Numbered from the stretch's first letter, positions 1 to 8,465 are shown. The stretch is 64,000 nt of DNA from Streptomyces sp. NBC_00683 (GCF_036226745.1 NZ_CP109013.1:930001-994000); one strand, 5' to 3'. Translations and numbers: made by a program. The notes: a model not told the origin generated them from the letters alone.

Positions 1-490
1 TCGCCGCTTTGCTCATGGCGTAGGACGTCAGCCCGCCCGCCGGCACTCGAGTGGCAAGGCAGCTGCCGATGTTGACGATCCGGCCGCCCTCCCCCATGTG
101 CCGGGACGCTGCCTGTGCGGTGAGAAACGCGCCGCGTACATTCACACCGAGCGTGCGGTCCAGCACTTCGAGCGAGACGTCTTCCAGAGCGGGCATCGAC
201 ATGTCGGCGTAGCCGGCGTTGTTCACCAGGATGTCGATCTGGCCGAACTCGAGGGCTACCGCGTCTGCGGCTGCCCGCACTGCCTGAGCGTCGGTGGCAT
301 CGGCTGCGAGAGCAAGAGCACGTCGACCCTCCCCACGGATCTTCTCGGCGGTCGCTTCCGCCGCGTCCTTGTTGCGGGCGTAGGTGATGGCGACGTCGGC
401 TCCTTCTGCCGCAAGGCGCAGCGCGACGGCTGCACCGATCCCCCGGTTGCCGCCGGTTACCAGAGCGGTCTTTCCCTCGAGCTTTGCCAT
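1..490 (-). CDS. SDR family oxidoreductase (3' end beyond window)
   Basis: An NAD(P)-dependent short-chain dehydrogenase of the classical FabG-like type. The reverse strand from the ATG at 490 begins MAKLEGKTALVTGGNRGIG, which is the TGxxxGIG dinucleotide-binding motif, followed by the NNAG motif in ILVNNAGYAD. Near the window edge it reads GGLTSYAMSKAA, containing the YxxxK catalytic pair. About 163 residues are visible, so the last third lies outside the window. A GAGGTAG ribosome site precedes the start. It is divergent from the flavoenzyme gene at 989, with a 500-bp intergenic region carrying a strong palindrome. The substrate cannot be deduced. Confidence 0.93.
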   Translation of the reverse strand, partial: MAKLEGKTALVTGGNRGIGAAVALRLAAEGADVAITYARNKDAAEATAEKIRGEGRRALALAADATDAQAVRAAADAVALEFGQIDILVNNAGYADMSMPALEDVSLEVLDRTLGVNVRGAFLTAQAASRHMGEGGRIVNIGSCLATRVPAGGLTSYAMSKAA

Positions 491-731
491 CAGTCACTAC
501 CTCTTTCATGGGCTGGTCTCATACAGGGCGCAGCGCCTTGAGCGCCCTGGCCGGCGTGGCATGCGTGGGCGCATCTGACCGGCGTGCACGCAAGTGCGGT
601 GGGGCTGCCCCATTGCCCGGTCTTCGGAATGTGGTCCGGGTTCTGGGCGCGATCTCCGTGTGCCGACTCATGCGATGTGCCGCACCGGACGGGAAGGCGA
701 TGCGGGCAGCGTGAACCTTGCGGACTGACCA

Positions 732-755
732 CGCATAACCGCGATCGGTTATGCG
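732..755. promoter_or_regulatory. Perfect 10-bp-arm palindrome in divergent intergenic region
   Basis: The arms CGCATAACCG and CGGTTATGCG are separated by CGAT. The site sits almost midway (about 235-240 bp from each start) between the divergent SDR (start 490) and flavoenzyme (start 989) genes. Its size and symmetry suit a TetR- or MarR-type dimer operator. A second, weaker inverted pair (CCACT...AGTGG, 884-902) lies closer to the flavoenzyme start. No matching regulator gene is obvious at this end of the window. The remainder of 491-988 shows no gene that I can support. Confidence 0.45.
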
Positions 756-988
756 GGCCGCATTCGCCGTTTCCGTTCTGCCCTGGACCGTAGTCACGTG
801 CCCGCGCAGCCTTCAACCGAAATGCCGCCGGCGCAGCGGAGACTGCTCGACCGAGTAGCTGTGGCTCAAGTAGTCAAAAGAGGCCACTTGGTTGGCTAGT
901 GGTCTCGCCTTCCCGGATCCGCCTAGCGTCAACAGCGCCTACAGGCACCGCACTCCTGTTTGCCGAAACCGAACGAGGATTGGATCCC

Positions 989-2665
989 ATGCCGCATAGC
1001 GATATCAACCGACGGACGGTGCTGGCTCGCGGGGCCGCCGTTGCCGGCACATCCGTTGTGACAGCAGGCCTCGCCACTACTGCCGCCGCGCCGGCATTCG
1101 GGCACACCGGCGGTGACAGAACGCCGGGTGCGGTAATTGCCCCGGAGGACCCGCGGTACGAAGTGCTCACCACGGGGATCAACAAGCGCTTTGTCGCCCG
1201 CCCGGAGCACATCAAGATGATCCGCTCGGCGCGGGACGCCGAGCATGCGGTCAGGGAAGCACATCAGCAGGGCAAACGGGTGTCCGTGCGTAGCGGAGGC
1301 CACTGTGTGGCTGACTTCACGTGCAATCCGGATGTCGAGGTCATCATCGATTTCTCCGAGATGAATTCGGTTGACTACGACCCTGGTCGGCGCGCTTTCG
1401 TCGTCGAAGCAGGAGCCAGGCTCTACAACGTCTACGAGGCTCTGTACAAGGGGTGGGGGGTCACCCTTCCCGGGGGGATCTGCCACAGCGTGGGCATCGG
1501 AGGCCATGTTGCCGGCGGCGGCTACGGCCTGCTGTCCCGCGCGCATGGCCTTGTCGTGGACCACCTCCTGGCTGTCGAAGTAGTGGTCGTCGATGCGCAC
1601 GGCAAGGTGCGCACCGTCATCGCCACACGTCACGAGGACGACCCCAACCGGGATCTGTGGTGGGCTCATACGGGAGGCGGCGGAGGTAACTTCGGGCTCG
1701 TCACGCGCTACTGGTTCCGTTCGCCGGAGGCATCCGGTTCCGATCCCGGCAGGCAACTGGTCAATCCGCCGAGGCGGGTGATCGCCCACTCCTTCGACGT
1801 GCCCTGGAGCAAGCTCACCGAAGCCAGGTTCACCCGTCTCCTGAAGAACGTCGGAGCGTGGCACGAGCACAACAGTGCACCCGATTCGCCCTATCGCCAT
1901 CTCAGCAGCCTCTTCAACGTGAACTCACGCGCCCACGGACGGCTCAGCCTCTACACACAGATCGACGCGGATGTTCCCGGCGCACGCGGGCTCCTCGACG
2001 ACTATCGTGCAGCCGTCATGGCGGGCGTCGGCATAGAGCCGATCGCCACGACGAAGCCCAGCGGCGAACTTGCCGCGATGCCCGGGTTCCTCGAGCCCAG
2101 GGAGCTGCCGTGGCTGGCGGCCGCCCGCATGGTGGGTGCCCCGGACCCGGTCGGCGCCAACCCTGAGGCCAGGGTGGGACTCAAGTCGGCGTACTACAAG
2201 AAGAACTTCACCGACCACCAGGTGGCGACCTTCTGGAAGTACCTGTCGGATCCCGCACTCACCGGCGTCGACAGCACCCTGGTCATCCTCTCCTTCGGCG
2301 GCAAGATCAATGCCGTAGCCGAGGACGCCACAGCCAGCGCGCAGCGGAGCTCGGTCATCAAGGTCATCTTCCAGAACATATGGGCGTTCAAGGAGGACGA
2401 CGACCGCTTCATGCGGTGGATCCGGGCCTTCTACGAGGACACCTACAAGTACACCAAGGGTGTACCGGTCATCGACGACACCACTGACGGCTGCTACATC
2501 AATTATCCCGACATGGACCTGGCGGATCCGCAGTACAACACCTCAGGCGTGCCGTGGTACACGCTCTGTTACAAGGACAACTACCCGAGGCTGCAGAAGG
2601 TGAAGCGCCGGTGGGATCCTTCCGACTTCTTCCGTCACTCCATGTCCATCAAGCTGCGGGGCTGA
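989..2665 (+). CDS. Tat-exported FAD-linked oxidoreductase, berberine bridge enzyme family
   Basis: A 558-residue flavoprotein oxidase. The chosen ATG opens MPHSDINRRTVLARGAAVAG, a twin-arginine signal peptide with hydrophobic core and AxA-type end. An upstream in-frame ATG at 899 would bury this signal and was rejected. The PCMH FAD-binding domain is clear: VSVRSGGHC supplies the histidyl-FAD residue, and LPGGICHSVGIGG followed by GGGYG supplies the Cys of the 6-S-cysteinyl link, so bicovalent FAD is expected. The C-terminal BBE domain is present (CYINYPDMDL ... YPRLQKVKRRWDP). Secreted or secondary-metabolite homologues oxidise sugars or polyketide/alkaloid alcohols; the substrate here is unknown. 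It lies 89 bp ahead of the aromatic cassette on the same strand and may share its transcript. Confidence 0.93.
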   Translation: MPHSDINRRTVLARGAAVAGTSVVTAGLATTAAAPAFGHTGGDRTPGAVIAPEDPRYEVLTTGINKRFVARPEHIKMIRSARDAEHAVREAHQQGKRVSVRSGGHCVADFTCNPDVEVIIDFSEMNSVDYDPGRRAFVVEAGARLYNVYEALYKGWGVTLPGGICHSVGIGGHVAGGGYGLLSRAHGLVVDHLLAVEVVVVDAHGKVRTVIATRHEDDPNRDLWWAHTGGGGGNFGLVTRYWFRSPEASGSDPGRQLVNPPRRVIAHSFDVPWSKLTEARFTRLLKNVGAWHEHNSAPDSPYRHLSSLFNVNSRAHGRLSLYTQIDADVPGARGLLDDYRAAVMAGVGIEPIATTKPSGELAAMPGFLEPRELPWLAAARMVGAPDPVGANPEARVGLKSAYYKKNFTDHQVATFWKYLSDPALTGVDSTLVILSFGGKINAVAEDATASAQRSSVIKVIFQNIWAFKEDDDRFMRWIRAFYEDTYKYTKGVPVIDDTTDGCYINYPDMDLADPQYNTSGVPWYTLCYKDNYPRLQKVKRRWDPSDFFRHSMSIKLRG

Positions 2666-2754
2666 GAAGCCTCTGCCCTTCACCAGTTTCGGCACCTCGC
2701 GGGGATCACGGCGAACCCGTGCCCCCTGCCTACGGAGAGAAACGGGACCCCGGT

Positions 2755-4137
2755 ATGCACAGTGAACCCCGCAAGTCTGCTCACCCCGCACCGTGGCGGG
2801 GCAAACCAGCGGCGCAGCAGCCGCTCTGGCCCGACGGCACTGCGTTGAAGCAGGTTGTGTCCGATCTGGCGCAGTCCCCTCCGCTGGTGTTCGCAGGAGA
2901 GTGCGACCTGCTGCGTACCCGGCTGGCGGCTGTGGCACGCGGTGAGGCTTTCGTCCTTCAGGGCGGTGACTGCGCCGAATCCTTTGCCGCGCTGTCCGCG
3001 GAGCAGATACGCAACAAGCTCAAGACTCTCCTGCAGATGTCGGCGATCCTCACGTACGCCAGTTCCGTGCCGGTGATCAAAATAGGGCGCATCGCCGGCC
3101 AGTACGCCAAGCCGCGTTCTCGGCCCACCGAGACCCGGGACGGTGTTGAGCTTCCTTCCTACCGTGGTGATGCGGTCAACGACATCGCCTTCACCTCCCA
3201 GGCCCGTACACCGCAGCCGGAACGGCTGCGCCGCATGTACCACGCCTCCGCCATCACGATGAATCTGCTGCGTGGCTTCATCGCCGGCGGTTACGCCGAT
3301 CTTCGTCAGGTCCATGAATGGAACCGTGACTTCGTGGCCTCCTCGCCGGTGGGCCACCGCTACGAAGCCCTGGCGGGCAGTATCGATGGTGCTCTGGCCT
3401 TCCTGGCGGCCTCGGGAGCCAGTCCTTCCGAGTTCGCCTCGACCGAGTTCTTCGCCAGCCACGAGGCCCTCCTTCTCGACTACGAAGACGCGCTCACCCG
3501 CGTGGACACTCGCACCGGTGACCTGTACGACACGTCGGGGCACATGGTGTGGATCGGCGAGCGGACCCGCCGGCTCGACGGCGCGCATGTGGAGTTCGCT
3601 GCCGGCATCCGCAATCCGGTCGGCGTGAAGCTCGGGCCCTCCACGACGGCGGACGACGCCCTCGCGCTCATTGACCGGCTCGATCCGGGCCGTGAGGCAG
3701 GGCGCCTGACGTTCATCACCCGCATGGGCAAGGACCGTGTCCGTGATCATCTGCCGGAGCTCGTGGAGAAGGTCACCGCATCCGGTGCGCAGGTCGCCTG
3801 GATCTGCGATCCCATGCACGGCAACACCTACGAAGCGACCAGCGGGTACAAGACCCGCGACTTCGCCCACATCCTCGACGAAGTGACGGGTTTCTTCGAG
3901 GTGCACCGCGCCTTGGGCACGCATCCCGGTGGCGTCCACATCGAGCTGACCGGCGACGAAGTGACCGAGTGTGTGGGTGGCGGCAGCGCCCTGGAGGACG
4001 GCGACCTCGACGGGCGCTACGAAACCGCCTGCGATCCCCGTCTCAACCGGCTTCAGTCTCTCGACCTGGCATTTCAAGTGGCCGAACTGTACGGGCAGGC
4101 ACGAGTAACGCCGCAGACACGCCGTCAGGGCACCTGA
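2755..4137 (+). CDS. Class II 3-deoxy-7-phosphoheptulonate (DAHP) synthase
   Basis: A 460-residue class II (plant/actinobacterial) DAHP synthase, condensing phosphoenolpyruvate with erythrose 4-phosphate to start the shikimate pathway. Hallmarks are GGDCAESF, KIGRIAGQYAKPRS, the metal/substrate-binding stretch WICDPMHGNT, and the C-terminal CDPRLNRLQSLDLAFQVAEL. The ATG at 2755 follows a GGAGAGA ribosome site and gives the usual family length; the frame stays open farther upstream but reads through the end of the preceding gene. It is followed after 33 bp by chorismate mutase and prephenate dehydrogenase, which marks this copy as a dedicated supply enzyme for tyrosine-type precursors, probably additional to the housekeeping copy. 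Confidence 0.95.
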   Translation: MHSEPRKSAHPAPWRGKPAAQQPLWPDGTALKQVVSDLAQSPPLVFAGECDLLRTRLAAVARGEAFVLQGGDCAESFAALSAEQIRNKLKTLLQMSAILTYASSVPVIKIGRIAGQYAKPRSRPTETRDGVELPSYRGDAVNDIAFTSQARTPQPERLRRMYHASAITMNLLRGFIAGGYADLRQVHEWNRDFVASSPVGHRYEALAGSIDGALAFLAASGASPSEFASTEFFASHEALLLDYEDALTRVDTRTGDLYDTSGHMVWIGERTRRLDGAHVEFAAGIRNPVGVKLGPSTTADDALALIDRLDPGREAGRLTFITRMGKDRVRDHLPELVEKVTASGAQVAWICDPMHGNTYEATSGYKTRDFAHILDEVTGFFEVHRALGTHPGGVHIELTGDEVTECVGGGSALEDGDLDGRYETACDPRLNRLQSLDLAFQVAELYGQARVTPQTRRQGT

Positions 4138-4170
4138 GCGCCGGGGCGACCATAGGAAAGCGGGGAAACC

Positions 4171-4551
4171 ATGCCCATGTGGGCACTACGCGGCGCGGTC
4201 CAACTGGATACCGACGACAAGCAGCACCTGCTGGACCGCTCCCAGGAACTGTTCACCATCATGCTCAACTCCAACGCCATCGGCCCTCAGGACCTCGTCA
4301 GTGTGATCTGCACGGCCACTGCGGATCTGCGCAGCGCGTTTCCCGCCGCAGCCCTGCGCACCATGGGCCTCGAAGACGTGCCCTTGATGTGCGCGCAGGA
4401 ACTCGACATCGAAGGCGCGTTGCCCCGGGTCGTGCGCATCATGGCGCACGTGGAGACGGCACAGGCGCGTCCCGAGGTGCGGCACATCTATCTGGGAGGG
4501 GCGGCGGCCCTGCGCCGCGACCTCGTCAGCCAGTCGGGGGAGAGCCTGTGA
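4171..4551 (+). CDS. aroH: Chorismate mutase, AroH type
   Basis: A 126-residue monofunctional AroH-class chorismate mutase (trimeric Bacillus type), converting chorismate to prephenate. Residues matching the known active site fall at nearly the expected numbers: Arg7 (MPMWALR), Arg63, Cys74 and Glu77 (PLMCAQELD), Arg89 and Tyr107. This class is less common in Streptomyces primary metabolism than the AroQ class, which supports a specialised role. Its TGA overlaps the GTG start of the next gene (GTGA), so chorismate mutase and prephenate dehydrogenase are translationally coupled, consistent with handing prephenate on. Confidence 0.95.
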   Translation: MPMWALRGAVQLDTDDKQHLLDRSQELFTIMLNSNAIGPQDLVSVICTATADLRSAFPAAALRTMGLEDVPLMCAQELDIEGALPRVVRIMAHVETAQARPEVRHIYLGGAAALRRDLVSQSGESL

Positions 4552-5708
4552 TACGTACCGCAGCCGTCGTCGGCACCGGTCTGATCGGCACGTCCGTCGG
4601 CCTGGCTCTCACTGCCCGCGGTGTGCACGTCCACCTCCAGGACGCGGACACGGCCGCGGCCCGCATCGCCGAAGCCAGAGGCGCGGGCACGACCGCCCCC
4701 AGCTCTCGGCCCGTCGACCTGGCCATTCTCGCTGTGCCGCCCGCTCAGGTCGCCACCGTGCTGCAACAGCAACAACGGCGGCTGCTCGCGTACTCCTACA
4801 CCGACGTCACCAGCGTCAAGCGGGGACCGGAGCGGGAGGTCGCGGGCGGAAGCGCTGACTCGGCCACGTTCATCGGCGGACATCCCATGGCCGGCGCCGA
4901 GCGTTCCGGGCCGTGGGCCGCCTGCGCCACGCTGTTCGAGGGCAGGCCCTGGGCGCTGACCCCGCTCCCCCGCACCACCAGGGAGACGGTCAACCGGGCC
5001 CTGGAGCTGGTTTCCCTGTGTGGTGCCGTGCCCATCCTGATGGAGAGCGGCGTCCATGACCATGCTGTCGCTGCTGTCTCGCACACACCTCATCTGGTTG
5101 CCGCGCTGATGGCGGCGCAGCTGGCGCGGATCTCGGATGACGCCGCACGCCTGGCCGGCCAAGGCGTCCGTGACGTCACCCGCATCGCGGACGGCGATCC
5201 CGCGCTGTGGACGCAGATCCTGCAGGCCAACGCAGCCGCTGTAGCGGATGTCCTCCAAGATCTTGGGCGGGATCTGGAGGAAGCTGTGGAAGCGCTGCGC
5301 ACGTTGCACGAGGGAGCAGCCGGCGAGCGGCTCGCGGCGGCCGGCCGCGTCACCCGGCTCCTGGCGCAGGGCAGGCAAGGGCGTAGCCGTATCTCTGGCA
5401 AACACGGTAGTGCTCCTGCTGTGTTCACGCCCGTTCGCGTCCACGTCGGGGACCGGCCCGGCGAGCTCTCGCAGCTGTTGGCCGAAGCTGCGGCGCTCGA
5501 CATCAATGTCGAAGACATGTCCATCGAGCACGCGCAGCAGGATTCCACCGGAGTGGTCGAACTCGCGGTGGCAGCCACCGCGGCTCCGGTTCTTTCCCGT
5601 AGGCTCACGGAGCAGGGATGGGATGTACAGCATGTGGCTGCGTCCGGCGACGTCGGCGAGACGATCGTCCGCAGCACGAAGCCGCTTGCGGCTGCCCGAC
5701 TGGGGTGA
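4548..5708 (+). CDS. tyrA: Prephenate dehydrogenase with C-terminal ACT domain
   Basis: A 386-residue TyrA, oxidatively decarboxylating prephenate to 4-hydroxyphenylpyruvate. The GTG start at 4548 overlaps the preceding stop codon and gives IRTAAVVGTGLIGTSVGLAL, the Rossmann GxGxxG motif. Prephenate-binding and catalytic histidines appear in GGHPMAGAERSG and SHTPH. An ACT-type domain follows (about residues 295-375; VRVHVGDRPGELSQLLAEAA), so allosteric control by an aromatic amino acid is likely. It is the last gene of the aromatic cassette. The next sequence is the right end of a decayed IS200/IS605-type element, which may have removed further genes of the set. Confidence 0.95.
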   Translation: MIRTAAVVGTGLIGTSVGLALTARGVHVHLQDADTAAARIAEARGAGTTAPSSRPVDLAILAVPPAQVATVLQQQQRRLLAYSYTDVTSVKRGPEREVAGGSADSATFIGGHPMAGAERSGPWAACATLFEGRPWALTPLPRTTRETVNRALELVSLCGAVPILMESGVHDHAVAAVSHTPHLVAALMAAQLARISDDAARLAGQGVRDVTRIADGDPALWTQILQANAAAVADVLQDLGRDLEEAVEALRTLHEGAAGERLAAAGRVTRLLAQGRQGRSRISGKHGSAPAVFTPVRVHVGDRPGELSQLLAEAAALDINVEDMSIEHAQQDSTGVVELAVAATAAPVLSRRLTEQGWDVQHVAASGDVGETIVRSTKPLAAARLG

Positions 5709-5724
5709 CCGGTCCCGTTGGCTT

Positions 5725-5760
5725 CCGCTCCCCGCCCTTAGGGCAGGGATTCCTACCCCG
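5725..5760 (-). other. Right-end hairpin of IS200/IS605-type element (omega-RNA-like 3' end)
   Basis: On the reverse strand the sequence reads GGAATCCCTGCCCTAAGGGC followed by GGGGAG. It is a stem-loop with one mismatch, the arms being CCCTGCCC and GGGCGGGG around TAA. Hairpins of this form close the right end of actinobacterial IS200/IS605 elements, directly downstream of tnpB, and form the 3' end of the guide (omega) RNA in characterised TnpB systems. Here it lies just 3' of the tnpB relic and 22 bp after the tyrA stop. Function as RNA is inferred from position and shape only; the associated tnpB is broken. Confidence 0.5.
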
Positions 5761-6120
5761 GTCCTCCGACCGTCTCGGTGGGTTCCGGCTTCACCGCGCT
5801 GCGCCGGGAGGAGTCCCGGTCCTACCTGCGCTCCACAGGCTGACACCGCCAGTCCGGCGGCCTTGGCGACGTAGACCGCCGCGTTGATGTCACGGTCGAG
5901 GACGGCCCCAAGCCCCTCCACGTCCACTCCCGGACGTTGAGGGGCTTGGGGCCGTCCTCGACGCCGCACACGGAGCAGACCTGAGAGGTCAGCTCGAACC
6001 GTCCGATGCGGTGGAAGCCGCGGCCGAATACGCGGCCTTGTACTCCAGCATTGCCACGAACGCTGACCATCCCGCGATGTGCACGGACTTGGCCAGGCGC
6101 AGCGATCATCTCCGTGCCCG
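5745..6120 (-). pseudogene. tnpB: tnpB relic (RNA-guided nuclease of IS200/IS605-type element)
   Basis: Pieces of the TnpB C-terminal half can be read on the reverse strand in shifted frames. First comes LAKSVHIAGWSAFVAMLEYK. Then, after a frameshift, GRGFHRIGRFELTSQVCSVCG carries the first zinc-ribbon CxxC. After another shift, GAVLDRDINAAVYVAKAAGL carries the RuvC DRDxNAA motif, and the tail is LAVSACGAQ...GIPALRAGSGS. The second CxxC is destroyed inside a perfect inverted repeat at 5896-5961. The N-terminal RuvC and RNA-binding parts are absent upstream of about 6120. The protein cannot be functional. Confidence 0.85.
5896..5961. repeat. Perfect 23-bp inverted repeat inside the tnpB relic
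   Basis: The left arm (5896-5918) begins TCGAGGACGGCCCCAAG and the right arm (5939-5961) is its exact reverse complement, with a 20-bp spacer. The repeat covers the tnpB zinc ribbon. The right arm replaces the codons expected for the second CxxC and coincides with a frameshift, as expected if one arm was copied from the other during replication. Confidence 0.85.
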
Positions 6121-6440
6121 CCGGATGCACGAGTTGCTTGATGCTCTGGGGCGCGCTCGGCGCACAGGTCCACGCACCTGCCGGGAGCCGGCTCAGTTCC
6201 TCAGCGGCCTGCTCATGGCCGGCCCTGTGATGCGCCGCCCGCTCGCTGTCCGCGCGCAGGGCCTGGTCAGCCGTCCCTGTGTATCGATAGGACAGTTTCG
6301 CTGATGCGGAGATTCGGAGCCGGCGTTGAGCAGGTATCCGACGAGTAGATCTCCGTCCTGCCATGTGGCTGCAAACCGGCCGGCTGTGCCGTGGAACCCG
6401 ATGCCTCGACGGCTTCGTACGTCGGAAGAAGCTTCATGCG

Positions 6441-6482
6441 CCGGTGAGGGCTGATCCGCTGACGCGGATCAGCCCTCACCGG
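6441..6482 (-). terminator. Strong hairpin terminator of the MFS gene
   Basis: Perfect 19-bp arms (CCGGTGAGGGCTGATCCGC and its complement) enclose a TGAC loop. It ends 37 bp beyond the stop codon of the MFS transporter transcribed leftwards, so it is most likely its rho-independent terminator. A weak poly-T tail is normal for high-GC actinobacteria. Confidence 0.8.
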
Positions 6483-6519
6483 CTTCTTCAGAGGTCCGCC
6501 TTGCTGGCGGTCTGCGGGC

Positions 6520-7740
6520 TCAGACCTCTTCGTGCTGCTTTGTCTGAACCGGAGCGTTTGCGGCTGCCGGTGTGACGGGTTCGGCGGTGGGGCGGGAGGC
6601 TGCGGTGCGCCGGCCCAGTTCGGGCAGGAGCGAGAGCAGGCCGAGTACGGCCAGCCCGGCGCCGAGCCACAGCGGAGCGCGGAGCCCGAAGTTGTCGACG
6701 AAGACACCGCCTACCGACGAGCCGATGATGATGCCCAGCGTGATGAAGGAGGAGTGGACGGTATTGACGAGCGGTCCGGCGTTACCGGTGCGCTGCACAC
6801 GAGTGGCCATCGCGGGGTTCATCGTCACGCCGACCAGGCCGATGCCCATCATGAAGACGACGGCGGCGATGCTGAGGTCGGCGAAGAGTGCGAAGCAGCT
6901 GAGGAAGACAACGTTCAGGGCGAGGCCGACGGCCTGGACGCTGACGGTGCGGCGGTCGGCCAGGCGGCCCACCACTGAGTTGCCGACGACAGTTGCGGCT
7001 CCGTAGGCGATGAGCAGGACGGGGACGGTGGACTCGCTGAACCCGCTGACGTCGGTGAGGATCGGGTTGAAGTAGCTGAAGGCAGCGAAGGTGGCGCCGA
7101 TGATCAGGGTGCTGGTGGAGAGCACCAGCCACAGGCGGGGCAGGCGGAAGACCTTGACCTCTTCCCGGAATGTTCCGGTGCTGCTGCCTGGCCGGTCCAT
7201 GCGCGGCACTCCCCAGAACGTCGCTGCGGCGGCGATGACGGTGAGAACCGTGATGGCCCAGAATGCGGCACGCCAGCCGTAGTTGCCGCCGATGAACGTG
7301 GCCATGGGAAGCCCCAGCAGGGTGCCGAGCATGAGGCCGTTCATGGCGACGCCGATGGCACGCCCGCGCACTTCTTCCCGCGTCAGTGCGGAGCACACCG
7401 AGATCGCCACGCCGAAGAACGCCTGTGAAGCGACGCCTGTGACGACACGCGCGACCATCATCACGCTGTAGGAAGTCGCCGTGGCGGCAAGGAGGTTGCC
7501 TGCCAGGAAGATCGCAAAGATCAGGAGCAGTGCGGGCTTGGGCCGCAGCTTCATCAGCGCGATGGTCAGGAAGGGACCGCCCACGGCCATCGCGACGGCG
7601 AAGGTCGTGATGAGGTATCCGATCTGCGGGATGGTTGCGTTGAGGCCTTCTGCCATCTGGGGCATCAGGCCGGCGACGACGAACTCACTGGTCACCATGG
7701 CGAAGATGCCCATGGCCAGGACATATACGGCGCGTGGCAT
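6520..7740 (-). CDS. MFS drug/metabolite exporter (DHA1 family)
   Basis: A 12-helix major-facilitator antiporter of about 406 residues, resembling AraJ/Cml-type efflux proteins. It opens MPRAVYVLAMGIFAMVTSEF. TM helices are evenly spaced, and the hydrophilic tail (TAEPVTPAAANAPVQTKQHE) is cytoplasmic. Two starts are possible. The GTG at 7749 sits only 2 bp from the AAGGA ribosome site, so the ATG at 7740 is preferred. A TetR-family gene lies 108 bp upstream on the same strand, a classic regulator-exporter pair, and a strong terminator follows. The substrate is unknown; small hydrophobic compounds or antibiotics are usual for this family. Confidence 0.9.
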   Translation of the reverse strand: MPRAVYVLAMGIFAMVTSEFVVAGLMPQMAEGLNATIPQIGYLITTFAVAMAVGGPFLTIALMKLRPKPALLLIFAIFLAGNLLAATATSYSVMMVARVVTGVASQAFFGVAISVCSALTREEVRGRAIGVAMNGLMLGTLLGLPMATFIGGNYGWRAAFWAITVLTVIAAAATFWGVPRMDRPGSSTGTFREEVKVFRLPRLWLVLSTSTLIIGATFAAFSYFNPILTDVSGFSESTVPVLLIAYGAATVVGNSVVGRLADRRTVSVQAVGLALNVVFLSCFALFADLSIAAVVFMMGIGLVGVTMNPAMATRVQRTGNAGPLVNTVHSSFITLGIIIGSSVGGVFVDNFGLRAPLWLGAGLAVLGLLSLLPELGRRTAASRPTAEPVTPAAANAPVQTKQHEEV

Positions 7741-7848
7741 GTCAGTCACGTTCCTTCAAGAGTTTTGGACAGATGAGTACGAAATGAGGGTGTGGAACAG
7801 CCCTTCCCCGACCGGAGAAGATGCAGGGAGCGGCGCAGTGCCGGTCCG

Positions 7849-8445
7849 TCAGTTCACGAAAGCCTCGAGAGCGGTAGCGGCGATGAACGCCAGGGTCCGG
7901 CGATCCGCGCCTCCCTGCGCGGCGACTCGCATGCCCGCGATGGCGGCATTGAGGTAGGCGGCAAGATCCTCCGGCCGGTGCGTACCGGAGATCTCGCCGC
8001 TGCGCTGGCCGGCGGCGATGGTGTCGCTCAGGGCGGCGATCCTGCGCTTCTGGTCCCGCCCGAGGACGGCGGCAACGGCGGGATCGTGCCCCGCCAGTTC
8101 GACGGTGCTGTTCACTCCGAGGCAGCCTATGCCCCAGCCGTCGTGCCGGTTGGCTTCCTCGATGTCCAGGACCGACTCCAAAAGCGCCTCCAGCCGGGTG
8201 ACGGCAGGCTGCGCAGCATCCTCCAGCAGTGCCACCTGAGCTTCCGTCATGCTCTGCGTGTAGTGCGTCAGCGCACGCAGAAAGAGCGCGTGCTTGCTGG
8301 AGAACGTGTTGTAGAGGCTGCTGCGCCCGAGCCCGGTGGCCGCGCACAGGTCCTGGGTCGAAGTGGCTTCGTAGCCCTTCAGCCAGAACTGGCGCATGGC
8401 CGCCTCCACGGCGCGCACTTCGTCGAACTCCCTCGGCCGTGCCAT
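7849..8445 (-). CDS. TetR/AcrR family regulator
   Basis: A 198-residue one-component repressor. The N-terminal helix-turn-helix reads ATSTQDLCAATGLGRSSLYN (about residues 27-46), followed by FSSKHALFLRAL, typical of the AcrR/NemR branch. The C-terminal ligand-binding half includes GCLGVNSTVELAGHDPAV, close to the NemR-like group that reacts to electrophiles or dyes. It precedes the MFS exporter on the same strand and most likely represses it and itself. An inverted repeat just upstream (8466-8486) could be its operator. No strong ribosome site precedes the ATG. Confidence 0.92.
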   Translation of the reverse strand: MARPREFDEVRAVEAAMRQFWLKGYEATSTQDLCAATGLGRSSLYNTFSSKHALFLRALTHYTQSMTEAQVALLEDAAQPAVTRLEALLESVLDIEEANRHDGWGIGCLGVNSTVELAGHDPAVAAVLGRDQKRRIAALSDTIAAGQRSGEISGTHRPEDLAAYLNAAIAGMRVAAQGGADRRTLAFIAATALEAFVN

Positions 8446-8465
8446 AAAGGCAGCCTAACAGGTTT

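Noticed and set aside
899..988. Earlier start of the flavoenzyme
   Set aside because: It would place 30 extra residues before the twin-arginine signal peptide; the ATG at 989 puts the signal at the N-terminus.
4488..6173. A 561-residue minus-strand open frame over tyrA
   Set aside because: Only its first part resembles a protein (TnpB relic). The rest is the shadow of tyrA.
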